This document shows, piece by piece, positions 24,997 through 32,412 of a DNA stretch of 37,586 bases. The notes beneath the pieces are model-generated. The model had not been told where the DNA came from. It searched no databases and saw only the letters and a list, made by a program, of their open reading frames with translations. Source of the DNA: Variovorax sp. MHTC-1 (GTDB lineage: Bacteria; Pseudomonadota; Gammaproteobacteria; Burkholderiales; Burkholderiaceae_C); contig NZ_RWKI01000029.1 of assembly GCF_003984645.1 (NCBI RefSeq), positions 1 to 37,586 on the forward strand, in the 5' to 3' direction. How positions within the stretch are numbered: the stretch's first letter is position 1; the number at the start of each line of letters is the position of its first letter. A program made the translations under genes and the position numbers.

Positions 24997-25872
24997 TCAG
25001 ACCCTTCGGCCGTGGCTTTCGCCCAGGATCCCGCGCGGATACAGGATGAGAACCGCAATGAGCACCAGGTAAGGCGCCACGTCTTTCACTCCATCGGGCA
25101 GGTAGACGCCGGCGAACTGTTCGATGAGGCCGATGAGGAGCCCGCCGACGACGGCGCCCGGTGCGCTGCCGAAGCCGCCGAGAACCAGGGCCGCCAGCGC
25201 CTTGAGCATGACGAACCACAAGCCCAGGTCGACCAGCGTGATGGGCGCAAGCAGCAGCCCGCACAGCGCGGCGATCGCGCCGGAGATGCCCCACACCAGG
25301 GAATTGAGGCGCTTCACGCGCACCCCGCACAGATACGCCGCCAGCTGGTTCTGCGATGTCGCGTGGATCGCTATGCCAAGCGTGGTGCGGCGCAGGAAAT
25401 AGTAGAGGAGTGCCGTCACGCCCATGGCGGCGCCGACGATCACCAGGTTGAGCTCGGCCACCACGCTGCCGCCGATCTGCACGGCCTGCCCCGTCCACGG
25501 CGTGGGATAGCTGCGCGACTCCGGCCCGAAGAACATGCTGACGCCGCCGCGGATCATGAAGCCGATCCCGATGGTGAGCATGACGCCCGAGAACTGGGGG
25601 CGGCCGACGATCCTGCGCATGATCTTCGCTTCCAGCAGGAAGCAAAGCGCGGCCGAGATGCACAGCACGGCGACGAAGCTGAGCCAGAATGGAAGGCCCG
25701 CCGCGACGACCAGGCCCCAGCCGAGGAACGCGGAGAGCATCACCACGTCGCCCTGCGCGAAGTTGAGGACCTCGGTCGCCTTGTAGCTCAGAACGAGTCC
25801 GAGCGCGACGAGCCCGTAGATCGCACCGCTGGAGATGCCTTGCACGATCAGCTGGGTCAGTTGCGTCATCAC
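24997..25872 (-). CDS. livH: ABC transporter permease, LivH type
   Basis: Integral membrane permease of 291 residues. It begins with LIVQGISSGAIYGLVALGLVL, then YKATEVLNFAQGDVVMLSAF, the LivH signature. It later has TLGIAIHATSQNQLAAYLCGV, the coupling loop, and LKALAALVLGGFGSAPGAVVGGLLIG. It ends YPRGILGESHGRRV. Two start codons are adjacent (25872 and 25869). It is the first gene of the ten-gene minus-strand operon, and an operator-like palindrome at 25894-25912 lies 22 bases upstream. Transport of the growth substrate is thus regulated together with its degradation. Confidence 0.94.
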   Translation of the reverse strand: MMTQLTQLIVQGISSGAIYGLVALGLVLSYKATEVLNFAQGDVVMLSAFLGWGLVVAAGLPFWLSFVAVLCISAALCFLLEAKIMRRIVGRPQFSGVMLTIGIGFMIRGGVSMFFGPESRSYPTPWTGQAVQIGGSVVAELNLVIVGAAMGVTALLYYFLRRTTLGIAIHATSQNQLAAYLCGVRVKRLNSLVWGISGAIAALCGLLLAPITLVDLGLWFVMLKALAALVLGGFGSAPGAVVGGLLIGLIEQFAGVYLPDGVKDVAPYLVLIAVLILYPRGILGESHGRRV

Positions 25873-25893
25873 ATCATCCGGTTGGCGGTAAAT

Positions 25894-25912
25894 AACGATC
25901 GTTTGGTAAACG
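25894..25912 (-). promoter_or_regulatory. Operator-like palindrome upstream of livH
   Basis: AACGATCGTTTGGTAAACG lies 22 bases from the livH ATG. Its reverse complement CGTTTACCAAACGATCGTT aligns with the sites at 12320 and 26018. It shares the divergent region with the second TetR gene, the normal geometry for a local repressor. Confidence 0.7.
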
Positions 25913-26017
25913 GTGGTGAACTATAGGTTTGCGCTGGGGGCATCGTCAACATGGCGGAGCGGGTTTGCCGCAGGGGAAAACCCTCGGCAGCCGGCCGCGT
26001 GCGCTGATGGAGCTGAT

Positions 26018-26036
26018 CCGTTTAGCAAACGATCGG
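26018..26036 (+). promoter_or_regulatory. Operator-like site upstream of the second TetR gene
   Basis: CCGTTTAGCAAACGATCGG shares the core CAAACGATCG with 12320-12338 and the reverse complement of 25894-25912. It lies 41 bases before the ATG at 26078, consistent with autoregulation. Confidence 0.65.
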
Positions 26037-26077
26037 CATGCTATGATCGGTGCTCTACGTTCTCCCGAGGCCCGTTC

Positions 26078-26668
26078 ATGCGCTATCCGAAGACTCACAA
26101 AGAGGAAACCCGCAAGAAGCTGCTGGCGAATGCCCGTGCCATCGCCAAGAAAGGCGGCTTCGGAACCACCGGGGTCGATGACTTGATGGGAAGCATCGGC
26201 CTCACCGGCGGGGCGTTCTATGGACATTTCCCGTCCAAGGAAGCGCTGTTCGCCGAGCTCGTCGAACACGAGATATCGAACAGTACCGAGATGCTGGCCG
26301 GGGACCGGGACTCGCCGCCCGACCATGTCGCGAAGCGGTTGCGCAGCTATCTGAGTTCTTATCATGCGTTGCACCCGGAAACCGGATGCGTCCTGCCGGC
26401 GCTGGGGCCGGAGATCGCGAGGGCGGGGCCGGAGGTTCGTGCGTCGGTCGAGGAGGGCTTGAAGCGCTTGCAGAAGAGCTGGAGCTCGCGCATCGGCGAT
26501 CCGGATGCAGCATGGGCGCTGATTGCCCAATGCGTTGGCGCACTGGTCTTGGCTCGCGCAGTTGAAACCGAGCGCACCCGCAAGGAAATCCTGGCCTCCA
26601 GCCGACGGTTCATCGACCAGACGCACGCACTGGACGATACGCCGGCGAAGCCCGCCAAAGGGCACTGA
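26078..26668 (+). CDS. TetR/AcrR family transcriptional regulator
   Basis: A protein of 196 residues. The N-terminal DNA-binding domain is HKEETRKKLLANARAIAKKG, followed by the helix-turn-helix TGVDDLMGSIGLTGGAFYGHF and the conserved FPSKEALFAEL. The C-terminal domain contains ALHPETGCVLPALGPEIARAG, similar in layout to the TetR at 3974, so the two are probably related but not recent duplicates. The start ATG at 26078 (MRYPKTHKEE) is where family similarity begins; an upstream frame to 25913 covers operator sites and is rejected. It is divergent from livH. I infer that it binds the CAAACGATCGTT-type sites seen six times in the window and so controls most of the island. The effector is probably an acyl-CoA of the pathway. 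Confidence 0.92.
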   Translation: MRYPKTHKEETRKKLLANARAIAKKGGFGTTGVDDLMGSIGLTGGAFYGHFPSKEALFAELVEHEISNSTEMLAGDRDSPPDHVAKRLRSYLSSYHALHPETGCVLPALGPEIARAGPEVRASVEEGLKRLQKSWSSRIGDPDAAWALIAQCVGALVLARAVETERTRKEILASSRRFIDQTHALDDTPAKPAKGH

Positions 26669-26677
26669 CGATAGGGC

Positions 26678-27211
26678 TTGGCGTTGACCTCGCGCACCAC
26701 TCCTGCCGATGCGCTGATGCGTGCGCCATCTACTCCGCAGGTGCGAGCGGTTCGCAGCGCCGGAGGATCAGCGCAAGTCGGCAGCGGACCTTTGGCGTGC
26801 ACCATCACCAAGTTGCGCGATCTTTCGCGCATCGTCACGCAGCACTACGACTCGGAACTCGGCAAGGTCGCACTCACAACCACCCAATACTGGCTGCTGA
26901 CCGAAGTCCTGGCACGTGGGCCGGTGCGCCCCTGTGACTTGGCAAAGGCAATGTCACTGGACCCGTCAACGCTGACGCGCAATCTGAGGACCTTGATCGC
27001 CACGGGATGGCTGCACCTTGGCCCGGGCGTCGACGGGCGCACACGCAGCGTGCGCCTCACCGTTTCGGGCCGCCGAAAGTGTGACGAGGGCCTACCTCAC
27101 TGGATCACGGCGCAGGCCAGGGTGCATCATTTGATCGGGAGTCGAAATGCAGGCGCGCTGCGTTCACTTGCCGAAGACTGCTTGGCAAGCATGTCAGCAA
27201 CAGATGAATGA
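26678..27211 (+). CDS. MarR family transcriptional regulator
   Basis: About 177 residues, of which 40-150 form a winged-helix MarR domain: CTITKLRDLSRIVTQHYDSEL (dimerisation helix), TTTQYWLLTEVLARGPVRPCDLAKAMSLDPSTLTRNLRTLIATGWL (recognition helix) and GVDGRTRSVRLTVSGRRK (wing). The longest frame starts at a TTG (26678) 9 bases after the TetR stop. An in-frame ATG at 26717 is an alternative, with no clear ribosome site for either, so the first 35 residues are uncertain. MarR proteins respond to phenolics, oxidants or acyl-CoA. Its target is not evident; the next gene downstream is destroyed by insertion sequences, so its original partner may be lost. Confidence 0.88.
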   Translation: MALTSRTTPADALMRAPSTPQVRAVRSAGGSAQVGSGPLACTITKLRDLSRIVTQHYDSELGKVALTTTQYWLLTEVLARGPVRPCDLAKAMSLDPSTLTRNLRTLIATGWLHLGPGVDGRTRSVRLTVSGRRKCDEGLPHWITAQARVHHLIGSRNAGALRSLAEDCLASMSATDE

Positions 27212-27313
27212 TGTGGCGACGGGATCTGAACGGCGTTCAAGCGTGGCCGGGGGCTCGAGTCTGGCCCGAACACCCGCACTGAAAAGCGCTTCGTAGGAAA
27301 AGGTGCTCAGGTG

Positions 27314-27769
27314 GGCTCTGGTGCAAATATTGGAAGTGGCCGTGTCACACCGCCACACTTCCCCGGCCGAATCAGGCCAAAAGCACAGCGTTCCAGATCG
27401 CAGGCGCAGCGTGGCCTTTCACCAGCAAGCGACTCAGATTGAACTGGCCTTTGCGGATGCGATGCAGCAGCTCGATTCCGGAGATCGTCACGGCCGCGCA
27501 ATCGAAGCGCTTGAACCCGAGCATCGGGTTGATGCGTGACTTCACGCCACGATGGTCTTGTTCGATCATGTTGTTGAGGTATTTCGACGATCGCAACCGC
27601 GTGTCTTTCCAGCGTGGGCTCACCGCGGGCAATTCCCGCACCGCGCGGTGCGAGGCCGCGTAGCCATCCAATGTGATGCTCACTGGTGCTCGGCCTTGAG
27701 TCTTCAGTGCCTTGAGGAAGAACGCCTTGGCCGCCTTCACATCTCGATTGGCACTCAGGCGGAAGTCGA
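27314..27769 (-). mobile_element. IS6-family insertion sequence, 3' half only
   Basis: The end GGCTCTGGTGCAAATATT at 27314-27331 resembles the terminal inverted repeat of IS6-family elements (GGCTCTGTTGCAAA type). The minus-strand frame 27372-27769 encodes the C-terminal 130 or so residues of the transposase: DFRLSANRDVKAAKAFFLKA, ITLDGYAASHRAV (second catalytic Asp), EQDHRGVKSR (catalytic Glu) and CAAVTISGIELLHRIRKGQF. The first catalytic Asp and the DNA-binding region are missing because the element ends abruptly against an IS110 remnant at 27769/27770. It is therefore inactive. Confidence 0.85.
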
Positions 27770-27952
27770 GTACCAGTTGTAGGTCGACTCTACCGCCACG
27801 CCGCGCAACGTACCCGAGCAAGATCGAAGCGCGGCCACGATGGCACCGAGATCATTGGGCAGGCGCTCGGCGAATATTGATCGATCCTGCGCATCGATCA
27901 CCATCACGACGCTGTTGTTCGAATGCAAGTCAATCGCCGCGTACAGTTCCAT
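27770..27952 (-). pseudogene. IS110-family transposase, N-terminal 61 codons
   Basis: The frame from ATG 27952 reads MELYAAIDLHSNN, then VVMVIDAQDRSIFAERL and GVAVESTYNWY, the start of IS110-family DEDD transposases; the first Asp is in AIDLH. After codon 61 (Tyr), where intact proteins continue WLVD, the sequence switches to the IS6 transposase. The two frames meet at 27769/27770 with no spacer. AAGGAG is not evident, but GAAGGAGAT stands just before the ATG on the minus strand. About 100 bases of IS110 leader (27953-28069) lie upstream. Confidence 0.8.
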
Positions 27953-28069
27953 GTCGATCTCCTTCGTAGGCGCCCTATGGTGAATCGCGCGCAAGCAAGA
28001 AGCGCCACCCGCTGCCGCGAGCGAGTGACTGGCCGTTGAACGGTGGGGTCTCTCGGGCTAGATGTTTAT

Positions 28070-28615
28070 CAGATACAGGCACTGGACCGCACGCAGCCCT
28101 TGCTTCCCCTGGCGCCCGGCATCCCCGAGCGGCGCACCCATGACTACGAGCGCCATGGCACGACCACCCTGTTCGCAGCGCTGGACATTGCCACCGGAGC
28201 CGTCATCGGGGATCTGCATCGGCGCCACCGCAGCGCCGAGTTCCTACAATTCCTGCGCACCATCGAGGCCAACGTGCCGGTAGTGCTCGACGTCCACCTC
28301 GTGATGGACAACTACGGCACCCACAAGACACCTGCCATCAAGAATTGGCTCGCCCGGCATCCTCGCTTTCACGTGCATTTCACGCCGACCTCCGCGTCTT
28401 GGCTCAACCAGGTCGAACGCTGGTTCGCCACCCTGACGCAGAAGTACATCCGCCGCGGGACTCATCGCTCAACTCGTCAGCTCGAGCAGGCCATCAGGCA
28501 CTACATCAAGGTCAACAACGACGACCCGAAGCCGTTCGTATGGTCCAAGACAGCTGATGACATCCTCGCAAGCGTCGAACGGTTGTGCTTGCGAACTTCT
28601 AACTCACGACACTAG
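28070..28615 (+). pseudogene. IS630-family transposase, C-terminal part
   Basis: From QIQALDRTQPLLPLAPG at about 28070 the translation follows IS630-family transposases: RRTHDYERHGTTTLFAALDIATG, HLVMDNYGTHKTPAI (second catalytic Asp), TPTSASWLNQVERWFA (catalytic Glu) and KTADDILASVERLC. The N-terminal helix-turn-helix region and the first catalytic Asp, normally just before QIQAL, are absent, so this is inactive. The right end near 28600-28615 (AACTCACGACACTAG) looks like the terminal repeat with its TA target; the disrupted SUKH-like frame begins immediately beyond. The remnant faces away from the IS110/IS6 fragments. Confidence 0.85.
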
Positions 28616-28928
28616 AGCGATACGAGCCGAGCGCGGCACCGCTCAAGGCCTCTAGGGTCCGCCTTGCGCGCTCGTAGGCCGCGGACCCTAGATAGTCCGA
28701 CGTGCCTAGCACGCTTATAGTTCCAGTGAATGCTGGCCACCCGTTCGCCTGGCCCAAGAACAACCTGTGCTGGTGGTCGAAGGTCACCCGAAGGCGACTT
28801 TCAGCGGTGGTAAGTTCGGCCTCACCGGCTGGAGGCAAGGGCTCGACGTAGGGTCTCCCTGGATTCGTTACGTCATGGAGTTGCTTGGCGATGGGCCGGT
28901 AGGCATCGATGAAGGCCGGTATGTCCAT
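28599..28928 (-). pseudogene. SMI1/KNR4 (SUKH)-like protein, 3' end cut by IS630
   Basis: The frame from ATG 28928 (with GAGGAG 12 bases upstream) encodes about 104 host residues: DIPAFIDAYRPIAKQL, then EAELTTAESRLRV, HRLFLGQANGWPAF and SVLGTSDYLGS. The pattern acidic helix, 'AE.RL....', '..FL...NGW..F', 'LG' is that of the SUKH/SMI1-KNR4 fold. SUKH proteins are frequent immunity proteins of polymorphic toxin systems. After SYR the frame runs into the IS630 end and stops five codons later, so the C-terminus (typically 40-80 residues) is lost. No toxin gene is adjacent; it may have been removed by the IS events. Similarity is moderate and family assignment is by eye. Confidence 0.6.
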
Positions 28929-29068
28929 CTGGGCGAGGCTCCTCAGGGGGAATGGTTAAGGTGGCATCCTCAAGGTGCGCTTTCGGCAGACTCTAACGTG
29001 GGTCGGCGACGCGTCAGCGCCCAACGCTAAGAAAACTGGAAGGCGGTGACGAAGTTCCGCTCTTGGCC

Positions 29069-29100
29069 GATCCAAGCCGGTCGGTTGATCGGCTTGGATC
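29069..29100. terminator. Perfect 11-bp hairpin, possible terminator
   Basis: GATCCAAGCCG (29069-29079), 10-base loop, CGGCTTGGATC (29090-29100). It lies 45 bases past the stop of the minus-strand adenosine-kinase-family gene. No clear T-run follows on the minus strand, so terminator function is plausible but unproven. The 28929-29144 gap holds nothing else recognisable. Confidence 0.45.
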
Positions 29101-29144
29101 GATCCTGTGCACCCGAGCCGAGTTGGACCGCATCCGCTCGTCGC

Positions 29145-29627
29145 TTAGAGCTTGTAGCCGAATTGGCGAAGCATCTTCTTGCGCGCGTCGACGTCGGATT
29201 CGGTTTCGATTCCCTTGCTCTTGACGCCGTCGACAACGCCGAGAATGCCTCGCCCGTTCCCGGTGTCGGCCACGATGACCTCCACCGGATTGGCCGTCGC
29301 GCAGTAGATGGTGCAAACCTCCGGCACCGCTTTGATCGTGTTGAGGATATTGACCGGGAATCCGCCGGTCATGAAGATAATGAAGCAATGTCCGCAACTC
29401 AGCGCCAGGGCATTCTTTTGCGCCAACTCGATGAGTTCCGCATCGTTCCCGGTCCGACGCACCAGGGCGGGTCCACTTGACTCGCAGAACGCGATGCCGA
29501 ACTTCATCTGGGGCACTGTCTGCACGATCGCCTCATGCAGGTCCTCGATCGTCTTGATGAAGTGCGACTGGCCGAGGATGAAGTTGAGGTCCGTCGGCTT
29601 GTCGATCGGGACGGTTGTCAGTTCCAT
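29145..29627 (-). CDS. Adenosine-specific kinase family protein (PF04008/DUF355)
   Basis: A protein of 160 residues matching the adenosine-specific kinase family along its whole length: MELTTVPIDKP, NFILGQSHFIKTIEDLHEA, KFGIAFCESSGPALVRRTGNDAELIELA, CGHCFIIFMTGGFPVNILN, CTIYCATANPVEVIVADT and GRGILGVVDG. The family is compact and highly conserved in archaea and scattered bacteria. The name rests on structural work with adenosine/AMP binding; the physiological role is unclear. The start at 29627 has AAAGGAG upstream. It stands alone between IS wreckage and a small unknown gene, with no nucleotide-metabolism neighbours. In a GC-rich mesophilic proteobacterium it may be an accessory, horizontally acquired gene. 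Confidence 0.9.
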   Translation of the reverse strand: MELTTVPIDKPTDLNFILGQSHFIKTIEDLHEAIVQTVPQMKFGIAFCESSGPALVRRTGNDAELIELAQKNALALSCGHCFIIFMTGGFPVNILNTIKAVPEVCTIYCATANPVEVIVADTGNGRGILGVVDGVKSKGIETESDVDARKKMLRQFGYKL

Positions 29628-29767
29628 GGCAATCTCCTTTGCGTTGCACCCCTGCCGGGAGGGTCTGGTCCATCGGCGGCGGACTGATAACGGGCCGATC
29701 AATCCGATGGACGCTATGTGCCAAAGACCAGCACCTGGCTGCCATCGCAGGCGCCGGTTGGACCAGG

Positions 29768-29977
29768 TCAATCCGGACTGCGCACATGTCCCTCAATCTC
29801 GTCACGCGCATCCCCAAGCGTCAGGTACGCGCGAATCAGCGCCACTCGAACGACGTCTTGGTGAGTCTGCGCATCAAAGCTCCGATCGCTGCTCAGGGAA
29901 TTGGCGGACACGGCTGCGGCAACGAGATGCACGGCTTGCGCAAAGCGTGCTTCGTCGATTTGGGATCTTTCGCTCAT
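29768..29977 (-). CDS. Small hypothetical protein, 69 aa
   Basis: I do not recognise this protein. It starts MSERSQIDEARFAQ behind a good ribosome site (GGAGGGTG) at 29977 and is predicted to be mostly helical and acidic (DARDEIEGHVRSPD at the C-terminus), with no signal peptide or membrane segment. The gene precedes the adenosine-kinase-family gene on the same strand by 140 bases and may share its transcript. The good ribosome site and absence of a better overlapping frame support it; no motif supports function. Confidence 0.5.
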   Translation of the reverse strand: MSERSQIDEARFAQAVHLVAAAVSANSLSSDRSFDAQTHQDVVRVALIRAYLTLGDARDEIEGHVRSPD

Positions 29978-30427
29978 GGGCACCCTCCGGTGAAAGGGTT
30001 GGTGACATACCCGATGGGCGGGTAAGGGCCCCATCGTAGCCGAGACGCGCACCGACACGACATGCTGACACGCGACTGTACGCCTGCGCAGCGCGTTTCC
30101 CCGCGACGACGAGCGCGCCGTCACGCTGGCGTGACCTGTTTCCCACAAGTGCGCCACCGCCTGCCATGGGCCGCACCGACGGCGAAATGGCGCGGAACTC
30201 CCTGGCAGGGGCCGATAAGACCTTCGTGATGCAACGGTGGACTCAGTGGCTCATCCCGCCACGGGAGCTTCGCTCCAAGGGGTTCGCCCCTTCCTCCCGC
30301 ATCGCCCTGAAACCCGCCTCGATGGCGGGTTCTTCGTAAGTCGCCAACATGTGCGTCGAGGTCACGTAGAGAGGCGACGAGCCACCCGCCCGGCGATGCT
30401 CGCCTCGCGACCTCCGCGCTCGTTGCG
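29978..30427. other. 450-base gap without a gene; contains hairpin cluster
   Basis: Open frames here are short and have no family resemblance. The notable content is the series of hairpins at 30254-30331. The segment separates the IS/accessory block from the SagB-type trio, and both flanking genes are on the minus strand, so it holds the 3' end of the trio and the promoter of the small gene at 29977. Confidence 0.45.
30254..30331. repeat. Cluster of consecutive hairpins, possibly a terminator or structured RNA
   Basis: Four stems are packed into 78 bases: TCCCG-CCA-CGGGA (30254-30266, sharing bases with the next), GGAGC-TTC-GCTCC (30264-30276), AAGGGG-TTCG-CCCCTT (30277-30292, a stable UUCG-type loop) and AACCCGCC-TCGAT-GGCGGGTT (30311-30331). 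CGGGAG at 30262-30267 and CTCCCG at 30294-30299 can also pair around the middle hairpins to give a branched structure. The last stem alone would serve as terminator for the minus-strand SagB-type gene ending at 30428; the multiplicity is more than a simple terminator needs. Confidence 0.55.
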
Positions 30428-32167
30428 TCACGCGAGGTCTGCGCCACGCCTCAACTCCTCCGCATGCGCACCGTAGGGCGCCAGCGTGGTCAGCCGCCTG
30501 TCCTGCACCGGGCCGCCGACCGTGAAGTGATAGAGCGACTGGAACTCCAGGTCGCTGAAACCGAATACCTGGTGCACCGGGTCGTCGAAGAAGCAGCCGA
30601 TGCCCGTGGCTCCGATGCCCGCCGCTTCGGCTTCCAGGTACAGCACCTGCCCGATCACGCCGGTTTCCCAGAAGAGCAGGCGATAGAACCAGGGCCCGTG
30701 CGTGAACAGGGCGTCCCGGTACTCGGCGATCATGCCGAGCGAAAAGACCCCGTCGCCCGCGATGTCCTGCGAGCAGCTCACTTGCGTCGCGAGCTGTCTC
30801 GCATCGCCGCTTTCCAGCCTGTGAAGGGGAAGGTCCGCCGGGCATCCAGGGGGCTTGGACCAGTCGAAGTGCCGATGCATGGCGCGCTTCAGCTTGTCCA
30901 GTTTGGCCGGGTCGCGCACGAGTACGTACAGCCCCGGGTCGAGCCCGTCCACCCGATGAACGAACAAGGCGAGGTGAATGCGCGGCTCCCAGGCCATGGC
31001 ATCCCAGGGCAACGGCCGCCGGTTCGCCTCCAGTTCCACGCGCGGCATCACGCGCGCGAGCATGGCGTAGAAGCGCTCGGCCGTGATCGAAGTCCGGCCG
31101 TCGCAGGCCAGGAGGCTGCGCCGCTGGCGGATGATCCTGCCCGCCGACGGCCCGTTCGGGAACGCTGCGCTTCGATGCGCCGGGGCTGGCGCGTCGAACA
31201 GGTCCAAGCCATCGCGCTCGCCGGTCGGTTGGCGTGAGGCGAGCGTCACCTCGTCGATGACGGCCCAGTCGACCGGGTCGTCGCGGCTGAGTCGGTTCGC
31301 CGTTCCGCACCAGTCTTGTTGCGTGAGCTCGCGCACCAGCAGCGAATCCAGGCCGAGCGGCAGCGTGCGCTGCGCGCCTGCACACCACCGCCCGGCCGCC
31401 TCGTTCGGCCAGACGAGCATGACGAGCTCCGGCTGTTCGCGCTCGGCGCCTGCGAAGTCCTCGGCCCGGTTCAGCCCCACCAAGGCTTCGATGCTTTCAT
31501 CGGCCAGGCCATGGAGCACGACAGCGCTCCATCCCAGGGTCCCGGCTGCGATGCGAAGCGTGCCGATGGCATGGCCCGCGTCGTGCTGGCAATAACGGAA
31601 CGCGCGTTCGCCGTACTTCCACGCTTCGCGCCAGTGGATGGACGAGAGTCCGACCAGAAAGGCCTCTGGGGGAAACTCTCGCATCAGCTGCGCGAACCAC
31701 TCAGCGGAGGCGTTGGCACGCCGTTCCAGACCGTGCTCTCTGGGCGCGTAGTGGTACAGGCCGGGCGCGGGCGCCAGCCCGGGAACCGCGCCGATCAGCA
31801 GATAGCCCTCGGTGGGATGCAGGTTGCCGCTCGAAGGGTTGCTGCGCAGCGCCCAACGCGTGCCGCCCGCCTGCTTCCAGGCCGACAGCGCAAGTGCGTA
31901 CTCGAACAGCCGCGACAGCGAGCGGACCGTGAGCGGCGCGCTCGGCACCGCGCCCCGACGATAAATCTCCTCGTAGGGAGGCGACAACGGCTCCTCGTCC
32001 GCGCCAAGGATGGGCAACTGCATGAGCGGCGCCCCCTCGTAACGGCGGAACGGGTTGGGTTGGTTCACCCAGTCCAGGGTGCCGGCGGAGCGCGCATAGC
32101 GGTGGAACTGGTGCTTGGTGCGCTCGTGATAGCGCAGCACCGCCTCGAGCTTGTCGGCGTCGTGCAT
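30428..32167 (-). CDS. SagB-type dehydrogenase / tandem nitroreductase-family protein
   Basis: A protein of 579 residues with two nitroreductase-fold halves. The first (about 75-260) has the SagB-type motif RSNPSSGNLHPTEGYLLIG (residues 108-126) and QHDAGHAIGTLRIAAGTLGW. The second (about 325-560) begins RIIRQRRSLLACDGRTSI and includes PGLYVLVRD and a QDIAGDGVFSLGMIAEY segment near residue 470. SagB-type proteins are FMN oxidases that convert azolines to azoles in RiPP biosynthesis. Many tandem members stand outside known RiPP loci, and no YcaO gene is present here. It is the last gene of a minus-strand trio, 25 bases after the DUF6494-like gene. Cofactor FMN is inferred from the fold. Confidence 0.88.
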   Translation of the reverse strand: MHDADKLEAVLRYHERTKHQFHRYARSAGTLDWVNQPNPFRRYEGAPLMQLPILGADEEPLSPPYEEIYRRGAVPSAPLTVRSLSRLFEYALALSAWKQAGGTRWALRSNPSSGNLHPTEGYLLIGAVPGLAPAPGLYHYAPREHGLERRANASAEWFAQLMREFPPEAFLVGLSSIHWREAWKYGERAFRYCQHDAGHAIGTLRIAAGTLGWSAVVLHGLADESIEALVGLNRAEDFAGAEREQPELVMLVWPNEAAGRWCAGAQRTLPLGLDSLLVRELTQQDWCGTANRLSRDDPVDWAVIDEVTLASRQPTGERDGLDLFDAPAPAHRSAAFPNGPSAGRIIRQRRSLLACDGRTSITAERFYAMLARVMPRVELEANRRPLPWDAMAWEPRIHLALFVHRVDGLDPGLYVLVRDPAKLDKLKRAMHRHFDWSKPPGCPADLPLHRLESGDARQLATQVSCSQDIAGDGVFSLGMIAEYRDALFTHGPWFYRLLFWETGVIGQVLYLEAEAAGIGATGIGCFFDDPVHQVFGFSDLEFQSLYHFTVGGPVQDRRLTTLAPYGAHAEELRRGADLA

Positions 32168-32192
32168 CTCAGCGGTCGCCGGCGGCGGAAGC

Positions 32193-32393
32193 TCAATGCA
32201 GCTTGATCTCGCCGTCGAACCCGACCTTGAGCCCGAGCGCCGAGATCTCCAGGGTCATGGTGGCGGCAAAGGTCTCGTCGCCGGTACCAGTGGCAACGGC
32301 CTTCGCCACCGCCTGCTCGATCTCGCGCTGCGAGTTGACGCCGACCATCTTGAGGAACTTGCGAATGCTGAGGTTGAGTGTCTCGTCGTCCAT
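32193..32393 (-). CDS. DUF6494-like small conserved protein, 66 aa
   Basis: A protein of 66 residues starting MDDETLNLSIRKFLKMVGVN, followed by SQREIEQAVAKAVATGTG and a C-terminal part of alternating hydrophobic residues ending VGFDGEIKLH. It matches what I recall of the DUF6494 family, found in several proteobacteria, function unknown. The layout is an N-terminal helix, a second helix and then a beta-hairpin-like amphipathic end. AGGAGA precedes the start. It sits between the oxygenase-like gene (19 bases upstream) and the SagB-type gene (25 bases downstream), so all three are probably one transcript. It could be a substrate, an accessory subunit or a carrier; nothing in the sequence decides. 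It has no Cys and only a few Ser/Thr, so it is a poor azole precursor. Confidence 0.85.
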   Translation of the reverse strand: MDDETLNLSIRKFLKMVGVNSQREIEQAVAKAVATGTGDETFAATMTLEISALGLKVGFDGEIKLH

Positions 32394-32412
32394 AGGGGTC
32401 TCCTGGCTGGTG

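Noticed and set aside
30254..30331. CRISPR array or tRNA-like element at the hairpin cluster
   Set aside because: There are no regular repeat-spacer units, and the GGTTCG-containing stem lacks the other arms of a tRNA.
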